The notes: generated from the sequence alone by a model not told the origin. 17,679 nt of DNA from CAYTNY01 sp964439215 (GCA_964439215.1 CAYTNY010000048.1:1-17679); one strand, 5' to 3'. Positions 6,560 to 14,680 are shown, counted from the stretch's first letter. Translations and numbers: made by a program.

Positions 6560-7532
6560 AAAAGCCGGAATAACAGGAACAGGACATTATGTTCCCGAAA
6601 AAATACTTACGAACTTTGATCTTGAAAAGATGGTTGACACATCGGATGAATGGATAAGGACGCGTTCGGGAATTGAGGAAAGACGCATAGCCGCATCCGG
6701 AGAGTATACATCGGACCTGGGCGTGAAAGCGGCTGAAAAAGCAATAGAGGCAGCCGGGATATCAAAAGATGAGATAGATCTGATAATAACCACGACCATA
6801 ACGCCTGATTATGTATGGCCCGCAACCGCCTGCGTAATCGCGTCAAAAATGGGAATGCAGAATATACCGGCTTTTGATATGTCCGCGGCCTGCTCGGGGT
6901 TCATTTACGGGCTGGCAAATGCCAAAGCTTTTGTGGAGGCGGGTATTTATAAAAAAGTTCTTCTTATATGCCCTGAAAAATTTTCTGCTTTTTTAGACTG
7001 GACGGACCGCAATACCTGCGTTCTTATGGCTGACGGCGCGGGTGCGGCTGTTATATCTGAGGCTGAAAACGAAGGGATCATGTCGGTTTTTCTCGGAGCG
7101 GACGGCTCGCATCCGGAATGGCTTTATCAGCCCGGCGGCGGTTCGGTTGCTCCGTTTAACGAAGACGCGCTAAAAGAGGGTAAACAGTATATGCATATGA
7201 ACGGCAAAGAAATATATAAAAATGCCGTTGAAAAAATGCCGATGGCTCTTGAAAAAGCAATGGAAGCGGCAAATGTAAGCAGTGAAGATATTGATTTTGT
7301 TATTTTTCATCAGGCGAATATAAGGATAATACAGTCAATAGCAAAAAAGTTTAACTGGCCGGATGAGAAAAATATAATAAATATACAGAAGTACGGAAAC
7401 ACATCGGCCGCTACGATCCCTATAGCGCTTGATGAGGCAATAAGGTCGGGGAAAATAAAAAAAGGCAGTACGGTTGCCTTTTCCGCTTTTGGCGGCGGCT
7501 TAACATGGGCCGGTGCAGTGGTGAAAATATAG
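6552..7532 (+). CDS. fabH: 3-oxoacyl-ACP synthase III FabH
   Basis: A 326-residue beta-ketoacyl-ACP synthase III, which condenses a short acyl-CoA primer with malonyl-ACP to start type II fatty acid synthesis. The catalytic triad is in place: C114 in DMSAACSGF, H253 in FHQAN and N283 in YGNTSAA, with the same 30-residue His-Asn spacing as in Escherichia coli. The start is GTG 6552, directly after a GGAGGAGGAAG ribosome site that lies within the end of plsX; the protein then begins VAKKAGITGTGHYVPE as its relatives do. A longer in-frame start at 6510 would add 14 residues of plsX-overlapping sequence and is rejected. Primer preference (acetyl, butyryl or branched acyl-CoA) cannot be read from the sequence, but the acyl-CoA dehydrogenase downstream makes a non-acetyl primer worth considering. 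Confidence 0.95.
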   Translation: MAKKAGITGTGHYVPEKILTNFDLEKMVDTSDEWIRTRSGIEERRIAASGEYTSDLGVKAAEKAIEAAGISKDEIDLIITTTITPDYVWPATACVIASKMGMQNIPAFDMSAACSGFIYGLANAKAFVEAGIYKKVLLICPEKFSAFLDWTDRNTCVLMADGAGAAVISEAENEGIMSVFLGADGSHPEWLYQPGGGSVAPFNEDALKEGKQYMHMNGKEIYKNAVEKMPMALEKAMEAANVSSEDIDFVIFHQANIRIIQSIAKKFNWPDEKNIINIQKYGNTSAATIPIALDEAIRSGKIKKGSTVAFSAFGGGLTWAGAVVKI

Positions 7533-7570
7533 AAAAGACAGAAAATTACGGTTATAAAGGAGATTTGTGT

Positions 7571-8485
7571 ATGAGTATTGCGGTTGTATTTCCGGGGCAG
7601 GGCGCCCAGTACGCGGGCATGGGCCTTGACTGGTTTGAAGGCAGTGAAAAAGCAAAGGCTGTTTTTACAACGGCGTGTGACATACTCGGCGGAGAATTCA
7701 GAGAAATAATGTTTAACGGTCCGGAAGAAGAATTAAAAAGAACGGATATTACACAGCCTGCCATACTTGTTCACAGTGCAATGGTATATGAAGTTATAAA
7801 AGAAAAGATCGGGCAGCCCGCGTTTTTTGCGGGGCACAGTCTGGGCGAGTATTCAGCTTTGCTTGCTGCCGGCGCACTGGATCTTGAGAATGCGATAAAA
7901 ATGGTAAAAACAAGAGGCCTGCTCATGCAGGAAGCATCCGTTAAAGTGAAAAGCTCCATGGCCGCTGTTATGGGGCTGCCAAAGGACCGCATAGAAGAGT
8001 TATGCGGGAAAGCGGACGGCTATCTTGCGCTGGCAAATATTAATTCACCTGCGCAGATAGTTGTATCGGGAGAGCAGAGTGCGGTGGACTCAGCGGAGGC
8101 TATAGCAAAAGAAATGGGAGCCAAACGCTATATAAAACTTCCGGTTGCCGGAGCCTTTCACTCGGAAATCATGAGGCCCGCCGCGGAAGCAATGGCGGCT
8201 GTTATTGAGGAGTTTAAAGTGAATGACGCATTGGTTCCGGTTATTTCAAATGTAACGGCGCAGGAAGCGGTTAAAGCCGGTGATATCAGGGAACTTCTCA
8301 TAAAACAGATCGTATCACCCGTAAAATGGGTTGAAAGCGTGGAATATATGAAGTCAAAAGGCGCAGTGAAATTTGTAGAAGCCGGACCGGGCGCCGTGCT
8401 TTCCGGGCTTATAAAGAAGACAGACCGTTCGCTTGAATGTGTAAATATAGACAAATTTGAAGACATAAAGAAACTGGAGAATTGA
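7571..8485 (+). CDS. fabD: Malonyl-CoA:ACP acyltransferase FabD
   Basis: A 304-residue malonyl-CoA:ACP transacylase, which supplies malonyl-ACP to FabH and FabF. The family motifs are visible: FPGQGAQ at 7-13, nucleophile S90 in GHSLGEYSA, and H197 in GAFHSEIM, the Ser-His dyad. A conserved Arg-containing stretch (MVKTRGLLMQ) that holds the malonyl carboxylate is also present. The ATG at 7571 has AAAGGAG eight bases before it and gives the usual MSIAVVFPGQG start; an upstream in-frame start at 7505 would overlap fabH and lacks conservation. It lies 38 bases behind fabH and 39 ahead of fabG. Confidence 0.95.
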   Translation: MSIAVVFPGQGAQYAGMGLDWFEGSEKAKAVFTTACDILGGEFREIMFNGPEEELKRTDITQPAILVHSAMVYEVIKEKIGQPAFFAGHSLGEYSALLAAGALDLENAIKMVKTRGLLMQEASVKVKSSMAAVMGLPKDRIEELCGKADGYLALANINSPAQIVVSGEQSAVDSAEAIAKEMGAKRYIKLPVAGAFHSEIMRPAAEAMAAVIEEFKVNDALVPVISNVTAQEAVKAGDIRELLIKQIVSPVKWVESVEYMKSKGAVKFVEAGPGAVLSGLIKKTDRSLECVNIDKFEDIKKLEN

Positions 8486-8524
8486 CAGGCGCGGAAGAAT
8501 AAAAACGATACAGGAGGGATTATT

Positions 8525-9268
8525 ATGGGTTTACTGGACGGAAAAACAGCCGTAGTTACCGGCGGTGCACAGGGGATCGGCAGATCTATCTCAATGAAAC
8601 TTGCTGAAAGCGGCGCGGATATAGCCGTGGTTGATATTGACATGGAAAAGGCTCAGGCAGCTGCCCGGGATATCGCGGAAAAAGGAGTGGCCGCACAGGC
8701 ATATAAATGTGATGTTTCAAATATGGAAGAAACGCGCGTTATAACCGAAGAAATACATAAAAAATTCAACAAAATAGATATTCTTGTAAATAACGCGGGC
8801 ATAACAAGAGATAATCTTATAATGAGAATGACGGAAGCGGAATGGGATTCTGTTATTGCCATTAATCTTAAAGGGGTCTTTAATTTCACCAAAGCCGCCG
8901 CAAAATATATGATGAAGCAGCGGAGCGGGAATATAGTGAATATTTCTTCTGTTGTCGGGCTTTTCGGGAACGCCGGGCAGATAAATTATTCCGCGACAAA
9001 AGCAGGCGTTATAGGCATGACAAAAAGCACGGCAAAAGAACTTGCTTCGAGGAACGTAAGAGTAAACGCTGTTGCGCCCGGATTTATTAAAACAGCAATG
9101 ACGGACAAACTCGGCGAAGACGCCCAGAAAAAACTTGCGGAGATGATACCGGCCAAAGCGCTGGGAGAACCCGAGGATGTCGCGAATACTGTTTTGTACC
9201 TGGCTTCGGAGATGTCAAACTACGTAACAGGAGAGATTATAAGAGTAGACGGCGGCATGGCGATGTAA
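8525..9268 (+). CDS. fabG: 3-oxoacyl-ACP reductase FabG
   Basis: A 247-residue classical short-chain dehydrogenase that reduces 3-oxoacyl-ACP to 3-hydroxyacyl-ACP with NADPH. The cofactor loop TGGAQGIGRS starts at about 12, NNAG follows at about 88-91, and the catalytic residues are S142 (ISSVVG), Y155 and K159 (YSATK). The C-terminal half keeps the PGFIKTAMT and RVDGGMAM segments of the family. AGGAGG precedes the ATG at good spacing. Its place between fabD and acpP makes the fatty-acid assignment secure. The 79 bases after it are the longest gap among the fab genes and hold a 4-bp CGGC/GCCG hairpin with no T-run. Confidence 0.95.
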   Translation: MGLLDGKTAVVTGGAQGIGRSISMKLAESGADIAVVDIDMEKAQAAARDIAEKGVAAQAYKCDVSNMEETRVITEEIHKKFNKIDILVNNAGITRDNLIMRMTEAEWDSVIAINLKGVFNFTKAAAKYMMKQRSGNIVNISSVVGLFGNAGQINYSATKAGVIGMTKSTAKELASRNVRVNAVAPGFIKTAMTDKLGEDAQKKLAEMIPAKALGEPEDVANTVLYLASEMSNYVTGEIIRVDGGMAM

Positions 9269-9347
9269 CGCTGCCGCGGTTTAACGGAATATAAGGAAAA
9301 TCAAGACGGCTTTCACGCCGGAAAAAAATTTTCAAGGAGGAAAGAAG

Positions 9348-9590
9348 ATGTCGGAAAAATCACTGGAAGAAAGAGTAAAAGATGTGGTAGTGGCGCAGCT
9401 TGGAGTGGATGCTGCGGAAGTAAAGCCTGAGGCTTCATTTATTGACGACCTTGGCGCGGACTCACTGGATACTGTAGAACTTGTTATGGCGCTTGAAGAA
9501 GAATTCGGACTTGAAATCCCGGACGAAGAAGCTGAAAAAATCAAAACTGTCGGCGAAACAACAGAGCATATAAAGTCAAAGCTCGGTTAA
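9348..9590 (+). CDS. acpP: Acyl carrier protein
   Basis: An 80-residue acidic acyl carrier protein. The phosphopantetheine attachment residue is S39 in GADSLDTVEL, followed by the recognition helix EEEFGLEIPDEEAEKI, almost as in Escherichia coli AcpP. It carries every intermediate of the surrounding Fab enzymes and the acyl groups used by PlsX. A strong AAGGAGG lies before the ATG, fitting the high level at which ACP is made. The longer upstream gap (79 bases) could hold an internal promoter, but I could not find convincing boxes. The stop overlaps an ATG (TAATG at 9588-9592), but the fabF start further downstream is preferred. Confidence 0.97.
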   Translation: MSEKSLEERVKDVVVAQLGVDAAEVKPEASFIDDLGADSLDTVELVMALEEEFGLEIPDEEAEKIKTVGETTEHIKSKLG

Positions 9591-9613
9591 TGGCCGGCTC
9601 TGAGAGGTATAAG

Positions 9614-10849
9614 ATGGAAAAGAAGAGGATAGTAATAACAGGGATAGGAATGATGACGCCGGTGGGTAATTGTGTTCAGGAAACCTGGGATGCGCTGCTT
9701 GCGGGAAAAAGCGGAATTGCGGGTATTACATATTTTGACGCATCGCAGCATGAAAGCCGCATCGCGGGCGAAATAAAGAATTTTGACCCGACAGAAGTAA
9801 TGGAAAAAAAGGAAGTAAGAAGAACTCCGCGGTTTATCCAGTACACATTAAAAAGTGTAAAGGAAGCCGTTGAATCGGCAAAACTTGAAAATGTGGACAA
9901 GGACAGGGTCGCGGTTGTGATCGGCTCGGGTATAGGCGGACTGCAGGTTATGGAAGACAATCACAAGACATTGCTGGAAAAAGGCCCGAAAAGAGTATCG
10001 CCTTTTCTTATACCTATGCTGATAACCAATATGGCCGGTGCTTTTGTTTCCATGCGTTACGGCTACAGGGGCCCTAATTTCCCGGTTATTACCGCCTGTG
10101 CAACAGGCACGCACAGTATCGGTGAAGCCGCAAATGTAATAAGACGCGGGGACGCGGACGTTGCGGTAGCCGGCGGTGTGGAAGGAGCAATAACACCTCT
10201 GGGGCTTGCGGGATTCTGTTCCGCTAAAAGTTTGTCGGTGAGAAATGATGATCCTGAAAGAGCTTCAAGGCCTTTTGACGGCGACAGAGACGGTTTTGTA
10301 ATGGCTGACGGCGCGGGAATATTTATTCTTGAATCCGAAGAGCACGCAAAAGCAAGAGGCGCCGCGATTATTGCGGAACTTGCGGGATACGGCGCATCGG
10401 ACGATGCTTTTCATATGACAGCGCCTCCTGAGGACGGATCAGGAGGAGTGTTGTGTATGAAAAGGGCTTTTGCTGACGCGGGTATTACACCGGAGCAGGT
10501 TCAGTATGTAAACGCTCACGGAACATCCACAAGGCTGAATGATAAAACGGAAACAGTTATTATGAAGACGGTTTTCGGCAGCCACGCGGAGAAAGTTCTT
10601 ATCAGCTCCACGAAATCAATGACAGGGCACATGCTCGGCGCAACCGGCGCGGTTGAAGCGGGAGTTTGCGCGCTTTCAATTAAAGACAGTGTTGTACATC
10701 CGACGATAAATCAGACAACTCCGGATCCGGAATGTGATCTGAATTATGTTCCGAACGAGAAACAGAAGGCCGATGTTGATACTGCGGTTACGAATTCGTT
10801 CGGATTCGGCGGGCATAATGCAACGCTCGTCATCAGAAAATATAAGTAA
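9614..10849 (+). CDS. fabF: 3-oxoacyl-ACP synthase II FabF
   Basis: A 411-residue elongating condensing enzyme, which joins acyl-ACP to malonyl-ACP. The Cys-His-His triad is present at nearly the Escherichia coli positions: C162 in TACATGTHS, H302 in NAHGTSTRLND and H339 in TGHMLGATGA. The C-terminal NSFGFGGHNATLV is the family ending. Two starts are possible. ATG 9614 has GAGAGG six bases before it and gives MEKKRIVITGIGMMTPVGN, the normal N-terminus. ATG 9590 overlaps the acpP stop, adds eight residues and has no good ribosome site, so 9614 is preferred. It is eight bases ahead of rnc. Confidence 0.95.
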   Translation: MEKKRIVITGIGMMTPVGNCVQETWDALLAGKSGIAGITYFDASQHESRIAGEIKNFDPTEVMEKKEVRRTPRFIQYTLKSVKEAVESAKLENVDKDRVAVVIGSGIGGLQVMEDNHKTLLEKGPKRVSPFLIPMLITNMAGAFVSMRYGYRGPNFPVITACATGTHSIGEAANVIRRGDADVAVAGGVEGAITPLGLAGFCSAKSLSVRNDDPERASRPFDGDRDGFVMADGAGIFILESEEHAKARGAAIIAELAGYGASDDAFHMTAPPEDGSGGVLCMKRAFADAGITPEQVQYVNAHGTSTRLNDKTETVIMKTVFGSHAEKVLISSTKSMTGHMLGATGAVEAGVCALSIKDSVVHPTINQTTPDPECDLNYVPNEKQKADVDTAVTNSFGFGGHNATLVIRKYK

Positions 10850-10857
10850 GCGGAAAA

Positions 10858-11532
10858 ATGGCAAAAAAAGAAAGTTATCTGGAAAAGTTTTTAAAGAAGA
10901 AAAAACTCTACGATAACGATAATATAAAGGAAGCATTGACGCATAAGTCCGCGGACAGGAAACATTATGAGAAGCTTGAGTTTCTCGGTGATTCTGTCCT
11001 CGGGCTGTGTGTCACGGATTTTCTTTATAAAAAGTTTGTAAAGCTTGATGTGGGAAGTATCTCGAAAATAAAAGGATATCTTGTAAGCAAAGAGGTTCTT
11101 TACAGGATAGGGACCGAGAATGACGTTGTTCAGTATATACGTTTCGGCGGTACTCTTAAAAAAAGCGAACTGAAAAGAAACAAGAAGATCATAAGCGATA
11201 TTATAGAATCACTGATAGGCGCCGTGTATCTGATCGCGGGATATGATGAAACAGAGAAGTTTATAAAAGGGCTTTATTCGGGTGAGTTCAAAAGCATAAG
11301 CCGGCGCAGGGATTTCGGCGATTATAAATCGGAATTTCAGATGGTTATGCTGGCCAGGGAAAATATTCTTCCCGAGTACCGGATTATCAAGACCGAAGGC
11401 GAAGAACATAAAAAAATGTTCTATGTTGAAGTCGTATGGAAAGATAAAGTAATAGGAGCGGGAAAGGGCAAAACAATAAAAGAGGCAGAACAGGAAGCGG
11501 CGAAAAAAGCATTAAAAAAAATAAAAATATAA
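10858..11532 (+). CDS. rnc: Ribonuclease III
   Basis: A 224-residue RNase III, which cuts double-stranded RNA and matures rRNA precursors. The nuclease signature is EKLEFLGDSVL, with E38, E41 and D45, and the second metal pair is D114 and E117 in DIIESLIGA; these are the same residue numbers as in the Escherichia coli enzyme. A complete double-stranded RNA-binding domain follows at about 155-224, ending in the usual EAEQEAAKKAL helix. The gene is eight bases behind fabF and 12 before the acyl-CoA dehydrogenase, so it is inside the operon. Only a weak ribosome site (AGCGGA) precedes the ATG, suggesting modest or coupled translation, unlike its neighbours. Linkage of rnc to acpP/fabF genes is common in bacteria. 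Confidence 0.95.
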   Translation: MAKKESYLEKFLKKKKLYDNDNIKEALTHKSADRKHYEKLEFLGDSVLGLCVTDFLYKKFVKLDVGSISKIKGYLVSKEVLYRIGTENDVVQYIRFGGTLKKSELKRNKKIISDIIESLIGAVYLIAGYDETEKFIKGLYSGEFKSISRRRDFGDYKSEFQMVMLARENILPEYRIIKTEGEEHKKMFYVEVVWKDKVIGAGKGKTIKEAEQEAAKKALKKIKI

Positions 11533-11544
11533 AGGAGGAAATAA

Positions 11545-12717
11545 ATGAATTATTTTTTTACGGAAGAAGAAGAGATGATAGTGGAAACAGCGCGTGAAAT
11601 TGCGCAAAAGAAAATCAAACCGGTAAGGGAAAAATATGATGAAGAGGGTATTTTTCCGTGGGATATAGTAAAAGAAATGGCGGATGCCGGGCTTTGCGGG
11701 CTTTATATACCTGAAAAATACGGCGGTATGGCGCAGGAAAACGAGAAGGGTATAATGAAATTAAGCCTTGTTACCGAAGAACTGTCAAAAGTATGCGGCG
11801 GCATATCTCTTGCGGTTGCCGCGACTGCTCTTGGCACTTTTCCGATACTGCTGGGGGCCAGCGAGGAACAGAAAGAAAAATATCTGCCTCCGATTGCGGC
11901 AGGCGAGAAACTTGCGGCATTCGGGCTTACTGAGGCTGATGCGGGCTCTGATGCGGGAAATATGAGAACTACCGCGGTAAAAGACGGAGATTCTTACATA
12001 ATTAACGGAACAAAACAGTGGATAACAAATGCCGGCGATGCTGAAATATATACGGTAATGGCCGTAACCGACAAAATGAAGGGTTCAAGGGGCGTTTCCG
12101 CTTTTATAGTTGAAAAAGATACTCCGGGATTTACATTTGGAAAAAAAGAAAACAAGATGGGTATAAGAGCATCTTCCACAAGGGAGCTTGTTTTTCAGGA
12201 TTGCAGGATACCGGCGGAAAATCTTCTTGGTAAAGAAGGTTCTGGATTTGTTCATGCCGTCAATACACTGAATCATTCCAGACCGGGTGTTGCGGCTCAG
12301 GCGCTGGGCATAGCCGCGGGAGCGCTTGATGAAGCTCTTGCTTATTCCCGCCAGAGGGTTCAATTCGGCAAAACGCTTTCGTCAATACAGGCTGTTCAGC
12401 ATATGCTTGCAAAAATGGCGGTTGATGTTGAGTCCGCAAGAGCTCTTTTGTATGCCGTTGCAAGGGCGGTTGACGCGGGACAAAAAGATTTCGCGAAGGA
12501 ATCTGCAATGTGCAAATATCTTGCGGCGGAAGTTGCCATGAGAGTAGCTACTGATGCGGTTCAAATCTTTGGCGGCTACGGATACATGAAGGAGTATCCG
12601 GTTGAAAAAATGATGAGGGATGCCAAAATAACACAGATATACGAAGGAACGAGCCAGATACAGCTTAATGAGATTGCGGTTAAAATGATAAAGGAAGCCG
12701 CACAGAAGAAAAAATAA
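11545..12717 (+). CDS. Acyl-CoA dehydrogenase, probably short-chain (Bcd-like)
   Basis: A 390-residue FAD enzyme of the acyl-CoA dehydrogenase family, which interconverts acyl-CoA and 2-enoyl-CoA. Domains run in the normal order: N-terminal helices, a beta domain with the FAD segment GLTEADAGSDAGN at about 130-142 and WITNAGDAE, then C-terminal helices with RQRVQFGKTL and FGGYGYMKEYPVEK. The catalytic base is E367 in IYEGTSQIQ, the position used by short- and medium-chain enzymes. The gene follows rnc by 12 bases with AAAGGAGG before its ATG and precedes etfB and etfA, its electron partners. In anaerobes this triad often forms a butyryl-CoA dehydrogenase/ETF complex working in the reductive direction. 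Chain length and direction are inferred from the neighbours, not proven by motifs. Confidence 0.9.
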   Translation: MNYFFTEEEEMIVETAREIAQKKIKPVREKYDEEGIFPWDIVKEMADAGLCGLYIPEKYGGMAQENEKGIMKLSLVTEELSKVCGGISLAVAATALGTFPILLGASEEQKEKYLPPIAAGEKLAAFGLTEADAGSDAGNMRTTAVKDGDSYIINGTKQWITNAGDAEIYTVMAVTDKMKGSRGVSAFIVEKDTPGFTFGKKENKMGIRASSTRELVFQDCRIPAENLLGKEGSGFVHAVNTLNHSRPGVAAQALGIAAGALDEALAYSRQRVQFGKTLSSIQAVQHMLAKMAVDVESARALLYAVARAVDAGQKDFAKESAMCKYLAAEVAMRVATDAVQIFGGYGYMKEYPVEKMMRDAKITQIYEGTSQIQLNEIAVKMIKEAAQKKK

Positions 12718-12763
12718 GATCTGCTTTCGAATAATGCGGAGGCGGGAAAATAAGGAGGCAGGT

Positions 12764-13555
12764 ATGAAGATTGTTGTTTGTGTAAAACAGGTTCCTGATA
12801 CAACAGATATTAAGGTTGATCCGGAAACAGGCACGCTGAAAAGGGAGACCGCGGGAACGGTTATGAATCCTTTTGATATGTATGCAGTGGAAGAAGGACT
12901 CCGTATAAAAGACAAAACAGGCGGAACGGTTACTGTTGTTTCCATGGGCCCGCCTATGGCAAAAGATATGTTAAAAACCGCAATTGCAATGGGCGCTGAC
13001 GAGGCAATACTTTTGACGGATAAAAAACTTGCGGGTTCAGATACCTGGGCGACTTCTTACGCGGTGGCAAAACTGTGTGAAAAAGCAGGATATGATATTG
13101 TTCTGTTCGGCAAACAGGCGGTTGACGGAGATACGGCGCAGGTAGGGCCTTCTGTGGCGGAATATCTTAATATTCCTCAGATAACATGGGTAAAAAAGAT
13201 AAGGGAAATCAATGAAAATGCACTCACTGCGGAAAGGCTTATGGAAGACGGTGTTGATGTTGTTGAAACGCCTCTTCCATGCGTGCTGACCGTGGTAAAA
13301 GAAATAAATGAGCCGAGGCTGGAATCATTGAAAGGAAAAATGAGAGCGAAAAAATACGAAGTTCCGCAGCTTACGCTTGAGGATATAGGCGGCGATGAGG
13401 CTATGGTGGGGCTGAAAAATTCGCCGACAAGAGTAAATAAAACCTGGTCGCCCGTAAGGGATGTAAGCGGAGCGGAGATTATTGACGGTGCGGATGCCGC
13501 GGAGAAAGCAGATAAACTTATAGGCAAAATGAAAGAAAACGGGTTTATAAAATAA
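12764..13555 (+). CDS. etfB: Electron transfer flavoprotein, beta subunit
   Basis: A 263-residue EtfB, of normal length. It pairs with EtfA to carry electrons to or from the acyl-CoA dehydrogenase encoded just upstream. The N-terminus has VKQVPDT at 7-13, a form found in EtfB of anaerobes, whereas mitochondrial-type proteins have a KRVxDY-like sequence. NPFDMYAVEEGLRIK, GADEAILLTD and GKQAVDGDTAQVGP (about 116-129) are the nucleotide- and flavin-binding segments; the DGDTAQ form is again typical of the electron-bifurcating group. ATG 12764 has AAGGAGG five bases before it. An upstream in-frame ATG at 12734 has a poorer site and adds unconserved residues. The gene is 46 bases behind the dehydrogenase and 23 before etfA. 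Confidence 0.93.
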   Translation: MKIVVCVKQVPDTTDIKVDPETGTLKRETAGTVMNPFDMYAVEEGLRIKDKTGGTVTVVSMGPPMAKDMLKTAIAMGADEAILLTDKKLAGSDTWATSYAVAKLCEKAGYDIVLFGKQAVDGDTAQVGPSVAEYLNIPQITWVKKIREINENALTAERLMEDGVDVVETPLPCVLTVVKEINEPRLESLKGKMRAKKYEVPQLTLEDIGGDEAMVGLKNSPTRVNKTWSPVRDVSGAEIIDGADAAEKADKLIGKMKENGFIK

Positions 13556-13578
13556 TAAAGCTTAAGGAGGCGGCTGAA

Positions 13579-14586
13579 ATGTCGGAATTTAATAAAGAAG
13601 ATTATAAAGGAGTATGGATCGTTGCGGAACAGAGAATGGGCGATGTTCATAAAGTTAGTTTTGAACTTCTCGGAAAGGGAAGAGAAATCGCCGATGAACT
13701 GGGAGTTGAACTTGCCGCGGTTCTGATAGGCGCTCCGGAAATAAAAGAAAAGGCCAAGGAACTTATTTCTTACGGCGCGGACAAGGTATATGTGATTACG
13801 GATGAAAAACTCGGGCATTACAATGATGAAATGTACGCGAATGTTCTTGCGGATCTGGCCGGGGAGCATAAACCGGAAATAATGATTACCGGCGCGACCG
13901 CGATCGGAAGGGCGTTTTTTCCGAGGGTTTCAATAAAACTTAATGCCGGGCTTACGGCTGACTGCACGGATTTTGAACTGGTGAAAGAAGACAGGAACCT
14001 TCTTCAGATAAGGCCGGCTTTCGGCGGTTCTTTAATGGCAAAGATAGCCACGCCTGAAAGGCGTCCGCAGATGGCAACGGCAAGATACAAGGTTTTTAAA
14101 GCAATTGAAAAAGACGATTCAAGAGCGGGTGAAGTGATTGAGATAACCCCTAAGCCGGAGAGCCTTGACGCAAAGTCAAGCTTCAAAGAGTTTATAGAAG
14201 AAGTTGAAACAACCGTAAATATCGCTGAAGCGGATATAATTGTAACGGGCGGAAGAGGCATTGGAGCCGCGGATAAATTCAGCGTTATAAAGGATCTTGC
14301 GGAAGCGGTAGGAGGAGCGGTGGGCGCATCGCGCGCCGCGGTTGATTCCGGATGGATACCTTATTCACACCAGGTGGGGCAGACAGGAAAAACCGTTTCT
14401 CCGAAACTTTATATTGCCTGCGGTGTATCGGGCGCGGTTCAGCATCTTGCGGGGATGCAGTCTTCGGATGTTATTATCGCGATAAACAAGGATCCTGAAG
14501 CTCCTATATTTTCCGTTGCGAAATACGGTATAGTAGGGGATGTTTTTGAAGTTGTTCCCGCGATAATTGAAAGACTCAAAAAGTAA
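13579..14586 (+). CDS. etfA: Electron transfer flavoprotein, alpha subunit
   Basis: A 335-residue EtfA of ordinary length, with no fused ferredoxin domain. The C-terminal FAD domain is well conserved: TGGRGIG, GASRAAVDSGWIP with its flavin-contacting Arg, GQTGKTVSPKLYIACGVSG, and AINKDPEAPIFSVAKYGIVGD (about 226-322). The N-terminal half has the VELAAVLIG and GADKVYVITD strands of the Etf fold. AAGGAGG precedes the ATG. It is the last gene of the long cluster: 152 bases separate it from the dikinase, which has its own promoter. No T-rich terminator follows it; the only candidate structure is the imperfect inverted repeat at 14600-14629. Confidence 0.94.
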   Translation: MSEFNKEDYKGVWIVAEQRMGDVHKVSFELLGKGREIADELGVELAAVLIGAPEIKEKAKELISYGADKVYVITDEKLGHYNDEMYANVLADLAGEHKPEIMITGATAIGRAFFPRVSIKLNAGLTADCTDFELVKEDRNLLQIRPAFGGSLMAKIATPERRPQMATARYKVFKAIEKDDSRAGEVIEITPKPESLDAKSSFKEFIEEVETTVNIAEADIIVTGGRGIGAADKFSVIKDLAEAVGGAVGASRAAVDSGWIPYSHQVGQTGKTVSPKLYIACGVSGAVQHLAGMQSSDVIIAINKDPEAPIFSVAKYGIVGDVFEVVPAIIERLKK

Positions 14587-14599
14587 AAAGAGGATATGA

Positions 14600-14629
14600 A
14601 ACAGGGATAAAATCAAAAATATTCCTGTT
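14600..14629. promoter_or_regulatory. Inverted repeat between etfA and ppdK, overlapping the ppdK -35
   Basis: Ten-base arms, AACAGGGATA and TATTCCTGTT, around a ten-base AT-rich loop; they pair fully apart from one G-T wobble. The right arm overlaps the first two bases of the ppdK -35 box. It could be an operator for ppdK or a weak hairpin ending etfA transcripts. No T-run follows, so a standard intrinsic terminator is unlikely. Confidence 0.4.
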
Positions 14630-14656
14630 GAATACCCCGGTAAATTATGATAAAAT
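14628..14656 (+). promoter_or_regulatory. Extended -10 promoter of ppdK
   Basis: A -35 box TTGAAT (14628-14633, 4 of 6 matches), a 17-base spacer and a -10 box TAAAAT (14651-14656, 5 of 6 matches) preceded by the extended -10 motif TGA (14648-14650). The start would be near 14663, giving a leader of about 76 bases before the ATG at 14739. The dikinase is therefore likely to be expressed separately from the etf genes. Confidence 0.65.
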
Positions 14657-14680
14657 AGCGCTGTTTGAAAAATGAAAAAT

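Noticed and set aside
9269..9347. Hairpin (CGGC-N6-GCCG) before acpP as an attenuator or internal terminator.
   Set aside because: Only four pairs, followed by A residues rather than T; a highly expressed acpP within the operon argues against it.
9590..9613. fabF start overlapping the acpP stop (TAATG).
   Set aside because: The overlap suggested coupling, but no Shine-Dalgarno precedes it, and the conserved FabF N-terminus begins at ATG 9614 behind GAGAGG.
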